In this document: one piece after another, positions 24,990-36,074 of the stretch
How positions within the stretch are numbered: position 1 is the first letter of the stretch
Layout of the letters: each line of letters starts with the position of its first letter
NCBI GenBank assembly: GCA_002633005.1
Contig: NMRA01000215.1
Location: 616,183-680,182 of the forward strand
Direction: 5' to 3'
Length of the DNA: 64,000 bases
From: Phoronis australis
Taxonomy: Eukaryota > Phoronida > Phoronidae
Position numbers and translations under genes: made by a program
The notes under the pieces: model-generated
What the model saw: only the letters and a program-made list of their open reading frames with translations
Database searches by the model: none
What the model was told of the DNA's origin: nothing

Positions 24990-26260
24990 CATCGAAACAC
25001 GGGCCCCGGTGTAAACCATACATCCCGGAATTGAAAAAAGCACCCCTACCTTCAAAACAGCTAACCAGCCCAAATAACACAAACCCTGGCCTTTAAAACA
25101 GAAATCCCGGGGATCGGAAGGAAATCCGGACATTTTTTTTAATTTCTAAGACTGTTGTCAGTAACCTCAAACTTTGAGTTAAAGCCTCAGATCTTCAAGT
25201 ATTTTCTTAGTTGTTTTTTCTACATTTGTTTGTTAAAAATTATCAATCGGATAAAACGTAACTTCTGTTATAATGACTTTTTATTTAACATTTATCGGTA
25301 AAAGTCGTGCAATTTGTCTGTGGACAAATTTCAGTATAATCTACTCTTTAAACACGTTGTTTTTCTCAGTGAATATTTAGTTAATAACAGATTATTCAAT
25401 ACTTTTTCCAAAAATATTTTCCAAAATGAAAAACACAAATATTATTTCAACTTTCGAGTGCCATTGTCGATTTAATTTTTTGTGACATGTACACGACTTC
25501 ATGGAAGAACAGCTGAAGAATTGGGGAAAAGGAACTGGCCAATAGGTGACACAATATTTCATGGCGAAATAGATTATACACGTAGACAACAGATTCGCAA
25601 CTCCGACATTTTCTTGTGAAATATCCTAGAGGAGGCGCCACCCTCTAAACGTAGCAAACTTATATGACGGGAAATTCTTGCATCTATTTTACTGTCCAGT
25701 GCTACCAACAAAAATTAATTTCGGCAATGAAACGCTCCGTGCAGTTGAAGTTCGAGATAGATTCTGAGTAGGTCTGCTACATTGTACTGTACATGTATAT
25801 CTGCCAGGTGTCACCAATGAATAGTTACGTGATTTCGTTCACAGAAAATATACGGTGTTGGCAGTCCATGTACTGTTGTCTATGATGGCCCTTAAAGTCA
25901 ACGCAAAAGATCGCACCACAATTTTAGCAGCTAAATAACGTAGCACGCCAATCCGTAAAACGTTGTCTAAAATTCTCATATAGTAAAATAACATATCACA
26001 ACAACTATTTAATGTAGTAAGATTTCATTTTTATCAAAGAATGCTTGACTGAAAGTGCAGGAGCTGTTTCCGTCCCAAGGTGAACTGTCCCATGCCGAGG
26101 TTCTTGTTTCATATAGGAATCCCGGGAGGTCGGGGTTCAAGTTTTCCCCTGCTGGTTAGCAGTTTTGAAGGTGTAGCAGTCCGTTTTGGCCCCCAGAATA
26201 TTTGTTTTCACCGGGATTCCTGTTTCGACAGAACACACTGAGTACCCACGGGTTCGAGTT
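24990..26260. repeat. Possible element with diverged inverted ends
   Basis: taccttcaaaacagctaacc near 25050 is matched in inverse by ggttagcagttttgaaggt near 26155, and both lie in CCCGGG-containing context. The middle (25440-25990) carries a copy of the dispersed repeat also at 45.6 and 59.2 kb. The boundaries are uncertain. Confidence 0.4.
25470..25990. repeat. Dispersed repeat X, copy 3 (interrupted)
   Basis: Shares gtgacatgtacacgacttca (25482 on) and caattttagcagctaaataa (25919 on) with copies 1 and 2; the middle is unrelated, so it is split by an insertion. Confidence 0.5.
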
Positions 26261-26936
26261 TTTGACAGGTCTTGGAATGGACGCGTGTAAGTGAGGTTTT
26301 GCCTGCGTTTGCCCTTTGCCTATTGTACAAATCATTTGCTTTTGTGTTTTCAGCAAATGAATAACTCTTTTCAAAAGTAAAATAGTTTTGCTTTAACACA
26401 CCGGATTCTTTGACTGTCTACTGGCTTATACTCACACGTCATTGCTGTCAGCCTCAATTTCTTTAACAGTGCAGTCAGTGGGATGTCCTTTTTCACACTG
26501 TCCCGCTTGCAAGAGAAGCAATTTAAAAAACCTGATCTCCTTGGTTCCCTTGATCATGTTCACTTGTCTGGTGAAACCTCCCTCCTCACCTGGATGATTA
26601 AGAGCATAATGAGGCAATTATGAATGAATGCATTTATAGTAAACAAGTTATTTTACTACTACAACCCTCGGAGAATGCCAACACATCGATCGCTCCACTT
26701 AATTTTTAAGACGGCACGTGAATAAAAAGACGTGTCCGAATACGCACGGCATAAGACGCTGACAGCCTGTACAGTGTTCAACTATGCTAATAACAAAGGC
26801 TGAAAAAGAAAACGTTGACATTATTTTCACCAAATCAGGCCGTATATTTAAAATCTGGTGTGAGGCTGCAAGGGGTTGGCAAAACCTCCCCCGGCACGAC
26901 GAAGCAAAACTGCCGAATACATGCAGTGTTGTTCCC

Positions 26937-27071
26937 CTAAAATTGTGTCTGCCCCCTGACAACATACTGTATAACCGCCAGCCTATACGCACACAAATGT
27001 GTTCCGTCCTCATGAACGGCACCCAATACTGTCCCTGCAACAGCCAGAAGAAATAGGCAAGTAGTCTTCAT
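26937..27071 (-). other. Candidate secreted-protein start exon (small ORF with signal peptide)
   Basis: ATG at 27071-27069, with A at -3, opens a 44-codon frame: MKTTCLFLLAVAGTVLGA looks like a clean signal peptide, followed by VHEDGTHLCAYRLAV. An in-frame TAG at 26939-26937 ends it, yet the same frame beyond the stop stays Cys-containing (ACIRQFCFVVPGE). It could be a real first exon with an unseen donor (GTGCGT lies inside), a pseudogene, or chance. About 340 bases further, a minus-strand frame (about 26600-26438, with GQCEKGHPTDCTVKEIE) ends at a strong gtgagt donor and could be a second exon. The family is not recognised. Confidence 0.25.
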
Positions 27072-27657
27072 TCTGATCGCTGAATGTTGCGTCTCCGTGG
27101 TTTAATCGCAACTGGCAAAAATCTGTTAAAGTCTCAGTATTTAACGAATTGAAGGGCACATTTTTTATTTTTCTCTCAACAGGAACTGTATATCGTGGGA
27201 AAGCAACATAACGGTTTTAGAATTGATTTTATCCCTTTACTTTTTGAATTTCAAAGAATATGTAATTGATTGTTAGATCAACGGACCCGGACATGCCTGG
27301 AGTTTTGCAACATGAGAATGTTTGCTTGAGGAAATTATTGACGCGTCCTAAAAGCTCTACAACTAATCAAACAAAATTGAAAAAAGCAATGAAAGAAATG
27401 ACGATCGGCCTTACTCGTAAGTGAAATAGCATATAAAAGGATGTTAATTAGACGTGCATAAGAGGTACTGACCTTAATAGGGTCGCCCCGGATTACACGG
27501 CGATAGAACTCTCCTTTGTCCCGGAGACAAAGAAAGCGCGTGACCTAGTTTCGTGTCTCTCATTTATTGCGGGAAGGCAATAAATTTCAAATCACATCTT
27601 CACGGAAATTTGTCCATTTTATTAAACTTTATTTTCTCGTCCTAGTTGCAGTCCATA

Positions 27658-28088
27658 GCAAAGCAGTAATCCTTCGTTGGAATTGGAAAGACGAATAGAG
27701 TGCAACCGAAAAAGAAGTTTTAAGGAATCAGACGACAAAAATAGCATGTGAAACTACTGTGGAACGAAAACGAGGCACCAAATGTGCCTGACGGATGTTT
27801 ACGGTATTGTGGGTAAACACAGCTTATCCTATTGAATACATTTTACCGATTCATTTCCAATTGTTGTTGGTAACCATTAGACATCCAGCGGTTTGTTTAA
27901 TAGGGCAGTTCCGGATTACAGCGACACTCGAATCTCGCTGTATTTATTCACAATACCGTAAACACCCGTGAGGCACATTTGCTGCCTCATTTTTGTGCCA
28001 TTGGAGCTTCACATGTTATTTGTTGTTGTCTGATTCTGTACAAGGTTTTCTCGGTTGCATTACTCTATTCGTCATTCCAATGCTTATA
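27658..28088. repeat. Palindromic element with about 140-base arms
   Basis: The left arm (27658-27815) and right arm (27950-28088) are imperfect inverted copies (gcagtaat... at both outer ends, tttacggtattgtg at the inner ends). A short related direct repeat (ttaatagggYnnnyCCGGATTACA) is at 27475 and 27898, suggesting nested insertions. Confidence 0.75.
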
Positions 28089-28289
28089 AAGTATTACTGC
28101 CGGGCTGCGGGCTGCAACGCCGACGTGTGATAAACTGGACAAATATCCGTGGATGCGTTATGCTGAGCGTTATTGCAATTCAGAGGGTGGACCTCACTGT
28201 TTTGAGATAAAATTTGTTTTTGTTTGTTGAAACGTCGCCGTTTGTGGATTGTGTTTTCTATTTTGCATTTTTAACGGCCAGTAAAGCCG

Positions 28290-28876
28290 TCTTAAGCCCA
28301 GAGTCTGTTAGCAGCCCTGCAGCGATGTTGAGTAGTTGTAGCGAATACAGGGCCAGTTCGCCACCCAGTGAAGAGGACAGTTCGTCGTCCAATGAACAGA
28401 TTGGTGAGCTTGGGCTCAAACATATACCCACTCACTGACTGCCTGTGAAGAAAAAAACTCGTCACCACTGCTATGATCAATGTACCCGTCACTCACGTCA
28501 CTACAGTCATTGTTATATGGGTCGCCGGCTAGCTCCAGTCATTTTCGTATTACTACGAACTAAACAATTCCTAAATCCGACGTAATTGAGTTCTCTAACA
28601 ACCTGACTTGCCGTAGAATACTCGTCGATAGGAAGTGGTTACGATAATTTTAGAAAAACAGCAGGAAAACAATAGCAGAACAGATCCTCACAGTAAACAC
28701 AACTCAGAACCAAATTGGAGCGAAATTCGTGCCTCCAAAAACGTCACTTCCGGAGCAGATGACGAGTAATTAACTAAATTACGAAAAGCTGTAATTAAGT
28801 GAAAATATGTCTGAGATAATCAAGGAACCTTATTTTTGCTAAAAATGACATGAAAAATGGTTGCATTCGCCTTTAA
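28290..28876 (+). mobile_element. THAP-transposon fragment, copy B (3' part)
   Basis: It matches the internal linker (EDSSSSNEQIGE-like residues) joined by deletion to the 3' non-coding half of the family. It ends with the shared terminal sequence ...cgcctttaa at 28876. The left end and THAP region are missing. It lies just right of a palindromic element (27.66-28.09 kb). Confidence 0.7.
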
Positions 28877-29400
28877 CAGTCAACGGTCAGCTGTGAACCC
28901 TGATGACCCATGCACCCACCTCTGTTGTACTGTACACTGTGAATTGTGGAGGTTCCAATCGGTGACTATCGAAACATTGCAGTTCCCTAACCCGTCGGTG
29001 AATTAGAAATCAGCGCCACCGATTGATCCCATATAATGCAGAGGATAGGGTTCAACCATAAAACTCGAGCATTGGAATGCTAACTCCAATGTCGCGATCG
29101 CTGAGGTTGCGCCGCGTTTGCGTGAGAGTCATTTACATTCGTTTGTTCGGGTGTGTGTACTTGTAGAATTTATGTCATTAAAACTTATCGCAACTCCGCC
29201 GTTTATCAAACAAAGTGCAGAAGAGCATTAAAAAGCCCTTTGTCAGTTCTTGATGATTATACCAGAAGCAAAAGATAAATAATTTAATTCATCAGTAGTT
29301 ATCATTTCGCTTTCTTGACTGGTTTAAAAAAATTTAAAACCAAGGATGTTGCGAAAATGCGAAAAAATTAACCTGTTGTAGTACCATAAAAAGAGAAGTG

Positions 29401-29470
29401 AGAGATTATATAACTGACTAGTAAAGCCATGAGTGAGAGATTATATAACTGACTAGTAAAGCCATGAGTG
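29401..29470. repeat. 35-base tandem duplication
   Basis: Two exact copies of a unit beginning agagattatataactgacta. Confidence 0.9.
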
Positions 29471-30365
29471 AAATAATTTGAACGATTCAAAAGATTCCTA
29501 CCATTTAAAGATAAAGGTTTTAGAATATTGTTACCTCACACTCGCTGTGGATAATTTAGTCAGGCATTCATTCAAAATTATATATCTTCATATAATTAAT
29601 TGGAGCTTTAGAGCAGTTTGATACTATTACATTCCTCAGTAAAAAATCCAGAACGCAGTGACGTTGACGAAAAATGCGATAAACTACTCCGTCTAGTATC
29701 TATCCGAAATTTGCATACACAGGTAAAGATAGGGACAAACATCTATTACGTAGCTTTGAGATGCACTGTGGATAGTTCATCACATTGGTTGCAGTGTAGG
29801 ACTTTCCATAAGGTTTAGAAATAAAAACCTTTTTCTTCAGAAAGAAAAAGTGATCCTGATATATGTTGTGTATACGACTGTGAACAAGAGACATTGGAAC
29901 ACAAATTTACGATCGTTATACTAATTAAGGACATGGACTCTGGAAAATAACAATATTGATAAAAGAGACAACGTTATTTTGAACACGTGTTGCATAGTTG
30001 TTCTATTGGGTGCCGGGTTTGCCGGCCGTGAATCTCGTAGACACGAAGTCACGACTCCTTTCTGAAATGAAGTGGTTTATCACAACGGAAAATCACCCAG
30101 GGTCCTCACAAAAAGTCGCATCGACTGGTGCTTGTTCCATTTCCGACTTCAAACTTTCATAAAAATCCGTCTCAGGAACAAAACACGCTTAAAAGGCATC
30201 CACATCCCGGGGGTCACTCATTAAGGCATGAAACAGTTGAATAATGTGACCAAAAAGGGGCGATCATTGGCACACAATTGATACAAGGCACCTGCACAGG
30301 CCGAGTTTCTCCCAAAACTCTAAGGTACATGTACACTTGCAAGTGCCATATCATACCTGATAGTC

Positions 30366-30402
30366 ACACACACACACGCACACACACGACACACACACAC
30401 AA
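30366..30402. repeat. CA microsatellite
   Basis: An imperfect (CA)n run with two interruptions. Confidence 0.9.
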
Positions 30403-32699
30403 AAGCATTACTTCCTTGGGGGAGTTAATAATCAGATGATCTATGTTATGTTGTGTCTTATTAGAAAATTGGTAACTGTGGTGCTTAAAAATTGAGCTCC
30501 GTTGACATTTTAAAAAAAATTTCCGCTTGTGCATAGGATTTTTTCTTATCGAAATATATCTTGTAGTATAAGCGATAGATGTCACTGCTGTACTCTAATT
30601 GTCTGTCAGAATCCTTCCGTGGGGGGGGGGTTCCATTTTTGATTGGTACACTTTCCGCTACATATTCCATATTTTGTCAGTAAATTTACGTAGAATTGAA
30701 AAATTAGTTGTGGGACGCACGCCTGTACAATTGATCGTTAAACCGCACCAAACTCTGAGTATAAAAACTCTCTCAGTTGTGAGTTGCTAAGTGACATTTC
30801 TACCTTACACATTTCATATTTGTAATCCTAAAAAGCAAATATAAAAATGTCCACCAGTTTGTTCCTTTTTAAAGAAAATGTATTGAAAAGTTCTAGTTCT
30901 CGAGCACATTCTGGAGTTTATTGCTTTTTTCTGTGAAAATTGTATTTGGTCATTTATCAATGAATTTTCCGTGTCTCGTTGTGCTCGGTACCCTGCGGCA
31001 GTAATGCCACTTAAAAACATCCGCAGCACGCGATGTCTCTCAAAATTGGGGTGATATAAACTTCACTAGTGATGCTCTGGAGACAGCATGTGTTTCGGGC
31101 TCACACAGCTGGGTCGAGTTCAGTAGCACTAGAATCTCGTTAAAAAGCAAGACCTCGTGAGAGGTTGCGATGTATTTTAAACGACAACACGTGACTTTGG
31201 CGAGGTCTTATCGTTACTGCCCCTGGTCGAGTTCAGTAGCTATCTCGCGGCTAGAAAAATCTAGCCAAAATCACGCGTTCTCACGGCAATATCCCACGTA
31301 ATCTCACAAAGTCTTGTTTTAGCAAGGTATTAGCGTTTCTGAACTGTACCCTGGTCACTGTTATGCTTTAGCTTCATGACCTTTTGACCCATCCATGAGT
31401 TCTTGCGATTGGTTTGGGAGAGAACGTGTCACGGTCACCTAGCGGATCAAAAATGTTAAACATTTCTGGCAATGTTGGTGCTGGAAGGTATTTTCCTCCG
31501 TATGGCGGCCTGGGGCTCTCCCTCAGAAATTTACGTATTTAAGTCTCATCGGGTGCTTTCAAAAGGCCTTGAGATGCCTTGTTGACGTGCTTATGGAAAA
31601 TGGTGCCATACCGGTTCCGTGTGCCGTGCATGTACGATAAAAACTTTCTGTTCGGTGAAAAAAAATCCTGTGGACATCGGCTGGTTCACTTCCGCGTATT
31701 GTGTATCTGATGTTTCGAAATCAGCAAAAGCGAACCATTTGTTAGGAACGTGGTCTGTAAACAGCTGTTTGTGGGCTCTAACAAAGCATGTAATTACAAG
31801 AACCATTTGCCCTCGAAAACTACAATCGATTGACACAAATCTAGATTTGTTTATTTTTAAAGCTATATTAAATCTTGGAAAATTTCAACAGTTGGCAACA
31901 TCGGAAGGCTCTAACAAATGACCGATCAGATTTAAATGGATCTCTCAAATGTGATGATGTGTTACTGTTCTCAAGATCTGGTTGACTTGTATTTTCTGTT
32001 TATACAGAGTGAAACTGGTCCAGCAAAGCGTGTGAGCCCTAGTCACTCAACTACCTTTAGACAAGCATACCTCTAAGCACTAGTTTAGCCTCTATCACGT
32101 GGTAACTGCGTCTATCACAAACAAGTCTTACGCCAAAAATCGTTTGATTTAGGACACTGACCGGAGAAAAGCTAATCTAATGTTATTCCATAGTCAGATT
32201 AATGGCGACGCTAAAGCATGGGACGAATTTCAAGTTCGTTATTGTTGTAGAACCGACTAAAAGTTACCTCGTCACGGGAGGCTCATGGGATACACCAGGC
32301 ACTATCTCAAGCATTTTTCGAAGAGTCAGATCATTCCACGACTCAACACTATTCCTCGTCCGAGTAGGCCTACGGAATACATATGTAGCCAGTCGGCCAG
32401 AACCTTGGAAGTCTTTTACATCAAATTGTTATAGCGAACAACACATATCGCAATCACCCGAAACCATCGCTGATCAATATTTGGGGGTCGCCATGTTCAG
32501 ATTTGCACATTAACGAAGTTGTTAACGTTTTAAGTGTAAGTATTCTCCTTATAGCTTGCTTCATGGAGATGAGGTAACTACATGTATACACGTAAATAAG
32601 TCATTTCAGGTCTTTACGTCAGCACCGGTCTGGTTATGCTATCTAATAATAATTCACTCTAGCGAATGAACAGCAGGTTCACAACCAGAGAATAACTTC

Positions 32700-33650
32700 A
32701 TGCATAATTCTAACTTAGTCGCCGGATTCTACAGCCCAAAAACAAGTTGGGAAGATAACCCCTGTAGCCACTATCTTACACGATTGATTAACTCCATTCT
32801 GGCATTTATGGTTGGAGGGCCAGCTCTCGATCCAATTTCAAGTGTCAAATTCGCAACACGGCTTATTCCGTCGTCTGCTCCACTGGGCAATGAAGAAAAA
32901 TTACTTCATTTTTAAAGAAAATGTAATCTGAGTGACGATAAAAAACAGAAACTGCTGGTAAGATGTGAACTTTAATCGAAGCCTTAGTGAATCACTCAGA
33001 AACTCATAATTCTCTCTTTGTCAAACTGACTTAAGACGATTTCCAAAGCAATCCCGTCATTATTGCCAACACGAAAAACGGATTTGGTTTTTTGGGTATT
33101 TGAAGACTATCTTAAATACAACAGATTTGTTAAGAACCGATTGCACAAAATATAAAACGTGTAATAAACATTACAAAAAGAAGTAGGTTTCGCGCGCAAA
33201 CGCTATGGACCATAAACAAGTAGGTCTCTTAGTGTTAGCAATAAATCGTTGTGGTGTAGTGGTAAAGCACGCGCGCGCGCTAACCGCCAGTTCGTGAGTT
33301 CGAGTCTCTGGAACATGTTTGACCCGTTGTCAGTGTATTTTGGCTTTTTTTCTTGGATAATACTTCAGGAATCAAGGAAAATGCTTGATTTTTGGAGGAA
33401 AAAACAGAAAAATTTCCTTGGCAAACCCCCCTCCCGACCTCCCCCCATTCGGTGCTATGCGCATCTACAATCGTGGTTTGCGCAAATGCTTACAGCCGGA
33501 CAAAATATTGACACCCCTTGTGATATTCTAGATCCGCCACTGGCTTGGTAGTTAACAAAGGAGCTAGATGTTATCACACGCTCACAACCCTCTCGACTGG
33601 TAAAGTCACTGAACGAGAGAACGACGTCATGGAACATGATTTTATCGTCA
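32700..33650. repeat. Dispersed repeat R, copy 1 (split by a SINE)
   Basis: The outer parts 32700-32830 and 33546-33650 match 62612-62757 and 62995-63125 (ctacagcccaaaaacaagtt, gatgttatcacacgctcaca). Confidence 0.6.
33246..33545 (+). repeat. tRNA-derived SINE-like insert
   Basis: ggtgtagtggtaaagcac (A-box-like) and gagttcgagtctct (B-box) lie in tRNA-like spacing at 33251-33310, with no proper acceptor stem pairing. The body is unrelated to tRNA and ends at gatccgccactg. It interrupts a repeat also found intact at 62.6-63.1 kb. Confidence 0.55.
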
Positions 33651-34211
33651 AACCTTAAGTTGCTGACTCGTCTGGCTGACTATAGAACAAATGTTCTCTG
33701 TATGTGACCCTGCTTCTCATTGTCTACCATAAACCGTATTAGCTAAACAATGGGAGTGTTTAGGCTACTTGCTGACCTGAAATAGCCACCTCTTTATCAT
33801 AATTATACGGCAAGCAGAGAATAATCCCAACCTAACACGTTGCTAATCTCAGCGATAGTTTTGATTGATTGGGATACAATGAATGTATGTGTTGTTTACA
33901 TTTAACATGAATTTGCCATAAAACTTTATTTAAAAGTTTTGTGCTGGTTGACTGGAGCAGGTTGATACAATTTTAAAGAGTAAAAGTATTTTTAACACTC
34001 CAAGGCGACTTTATAGCTGTTTTATATGGTTACCAGAATAAATTTGAAAATCCCTTTCTAAATCTGCTAAATGGGCAAGCACGACTAACTACTTGGGTGA
34101 ATTGTACATCAGCGTACTTCTTGCGCAGAGAAAAGCGAGATTATTAGACCGAAAGGTGAGTGTTCCACGAGTAAGCTCGGGAATTTATTAGCGTGGTCTA
34201 ACAAAACGGCC

Positions 34212-34390
34212 GCCTCTCAGTGGCGGATTAAGAGGGGGCTAAGGGGGCCATGTCCCCCCTCTAAAATTCTCCCAGTTTCCAGTTGGCTGTTCGGAGGTGC
34301 GAATATCCGATGGNGGCTAATACTGTGCCCGCCTCCCCCCCCCCCCAACTAAAAATCCAAGATCCTCGCCTGCCTCTTTAGCGACTAGTC
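34212..34390. mobile_element. hAT/MITE-like end
   Basis: cagtggcggattaagagggg is the typical start of hAT-like MITEs. It is followed by inverted G-run/C-run sequence and an N at 34314. The opposite end was not located. A similar ggcgca...ggggtctgggggg block is at 49.88-49.95 kb. Confidence 0.45.
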
Positions 34391-35786
34391 GGCGTGTCTG
34401 GAATGTTAAATCGGGATAAAATTCGAGTTCTCCGCCCCTTAAACAAACGTGAATGTTAAGCTTAACGCTACACAAGATTGCATAAAACTATACAAACTGA
34501 ACATGGGAAACCAAGTCCAACAAAAATTAAGGACGACTAGTTCGCAAGAAAACTCGTGCATACCAAAAACTAGAGGCCACCTATGGAGTGATTGATCGGC
34601 AGTGCCGCAATGTTCAATAAACGAAGATATATCTACGGGTCTTGCGTTCACAGAAAGCAGCCCTCAGTACTCAGACGACCATGTACGTCGTTAAATTACG
34701 TGGTCATACAAATTCAACACAATAAGGCAGCGCTCACATGTATAACATTATCATTCGAGGGATAGAGAGATAGGAAAGATGACGATTTGTGACAGCAGGA
34801 GGCGACGGGGGTAGACTCACGGTGACATCATCATGTGGTTTATTAGAATATGTGTGTCACAATACCCCAATGTTAACAAAAATATTCTGATATTTCTCAA
34901 ATGTATAACAAAAATAATTTTTTTCTATATGGATGTCAAGAACTCAACCCAAATGAAAACAAGGTTTTATTCGAAATAGTATCAAAATTTCTTTTTAATA
35001 TAAAATCTTTTTGTGTAAGTGGATTGAATTGTTTTCATGTAAAATAACTTATTGTGTATGAAAATGATTTATTTACCTTCGTAATCATATGTCATTGTAA
35101 TCTTAACATCAGTTTTTTAATTTATGTATTTGTGTATAATAATTGTATGTAGTTTTCTTTGTACTTAATGCCTCTTCGCGCTTTCTGCGCAATGTATATT
35201 CATTGTACTGAAGATTTCGTAATAAACTAAAAAAATAATTAATACACGAACATATGGCTGGGAAACCGGTTCACGTTCGGGGGAATTTACGAGCCGTTTC
35301 ACGCATCCAAAACTTGCATATTTCATTAGGTTTACACAGTACACAGACAAACTACAGACCCACTCCATCACTGTCAGGCTAAACATGGGGGTAGCTGTGA
35401 TGACGTAATTAAATGGAGCACACATATGTTATCCTACAAACACACAATACTGCTGCATACATGTAGCTGCACACCTGAAGAAAGGAGATTGTTACGAGCG
35501 ACTCCGTATCAAGCTTTCGAACAAAAAGTTTAGTTGTGTTTTCAATGAAGTTTGAGTTAACAAAGTGACGTATGCAACACCGATATTTTCGTATAATGAT
35601 ATGGGATAAAGGGGTGTTATACCAAGAAGACGGGTCATGGCGGAGGGGGAAGGTATAACGTGGCAAATTTTGAATGGGGAATATGTGAACCCACCCTGAG
35701 TTGTTTGACCTCGCCTCTCGAAAAATAAAGGATAATTTTGTCACCAGCAGCTTAGTATCCAGCAGAGCGTACGCATAATTAATCCA

Positions 35787-36074
35787 CTAAATGCCGTCCG
35801 TTGTCTTCCTCGCTGCCAATACCAGTGTGACAGCGAGAGCTACAAGACTTGGCACTTTTTTGACACCAGATCCCAGTGCGTTGTCACTCAAGACTTCTGG
35901 TGGTGGAACAATCTTTAAATCAGAGTAGCCGGTCTCAATTATCCGAGTGTATACCACGGCAAATTCTCTGAGCCACAGTTCGTTGTCGTATACGTATTCT
36001 AGAAAAATGCCAGCTGTTGGAGAAAATTCACAGTTGTTGGCCCATGTAACTGCTGCTTTTCCAGAAAAGGAGAT
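35787..36074 (-). CDS. Peroxidase exon 6: C-terminal domain and hydrophobic tail
   Basis: The acceptor cttttcag is followed by 95 codons and a stop. YVYDNELWLREFAVVYTRII and GYSDLK match the terminal helix of animal members of the family. After a Pro-rich stretch (VPPPEV) comes VPSLVALAVTLVLAA and a short polar end, RKTTDGI. The hydrophobic run is about 15 residues, short for a spanning helix; a GPI signal is possible, but the polar end is unusual for one. Confidence 0.93.
   Translation of the reverse strand: MSFSGKAAVTWANNCEFSPTAGIFLEYVYDNELWLREFAVVYTRIIETGYSDLKIVPPPEVLSDNALGSGVKKVPSLVALAVTLVLAARKTTDGI

Larger units (their letters stand above)
28877..32699. other. No gene recognised
   Basis: Contains the 35-base duplication and a CA microsatellite. 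A 17-base phrase (gtcgagttcagtagc and neighbours) repeats at 31110 and 31225. A 100-codon plus frame at 31619-31921 has no recognisable features. Confidence 0.55.

Noticed and set aside
31591-31921. ORFs of 81-100 codons on both strands
   Set aside because: Mutually overlapping, no motif, no splice context; consistent with chance.
33246-33320. Functional tRNA gene
   Set aside because: A- and B-box-like words are present but the acceptor and anticodon stems do not pair convincingly; a SINE head fits better.
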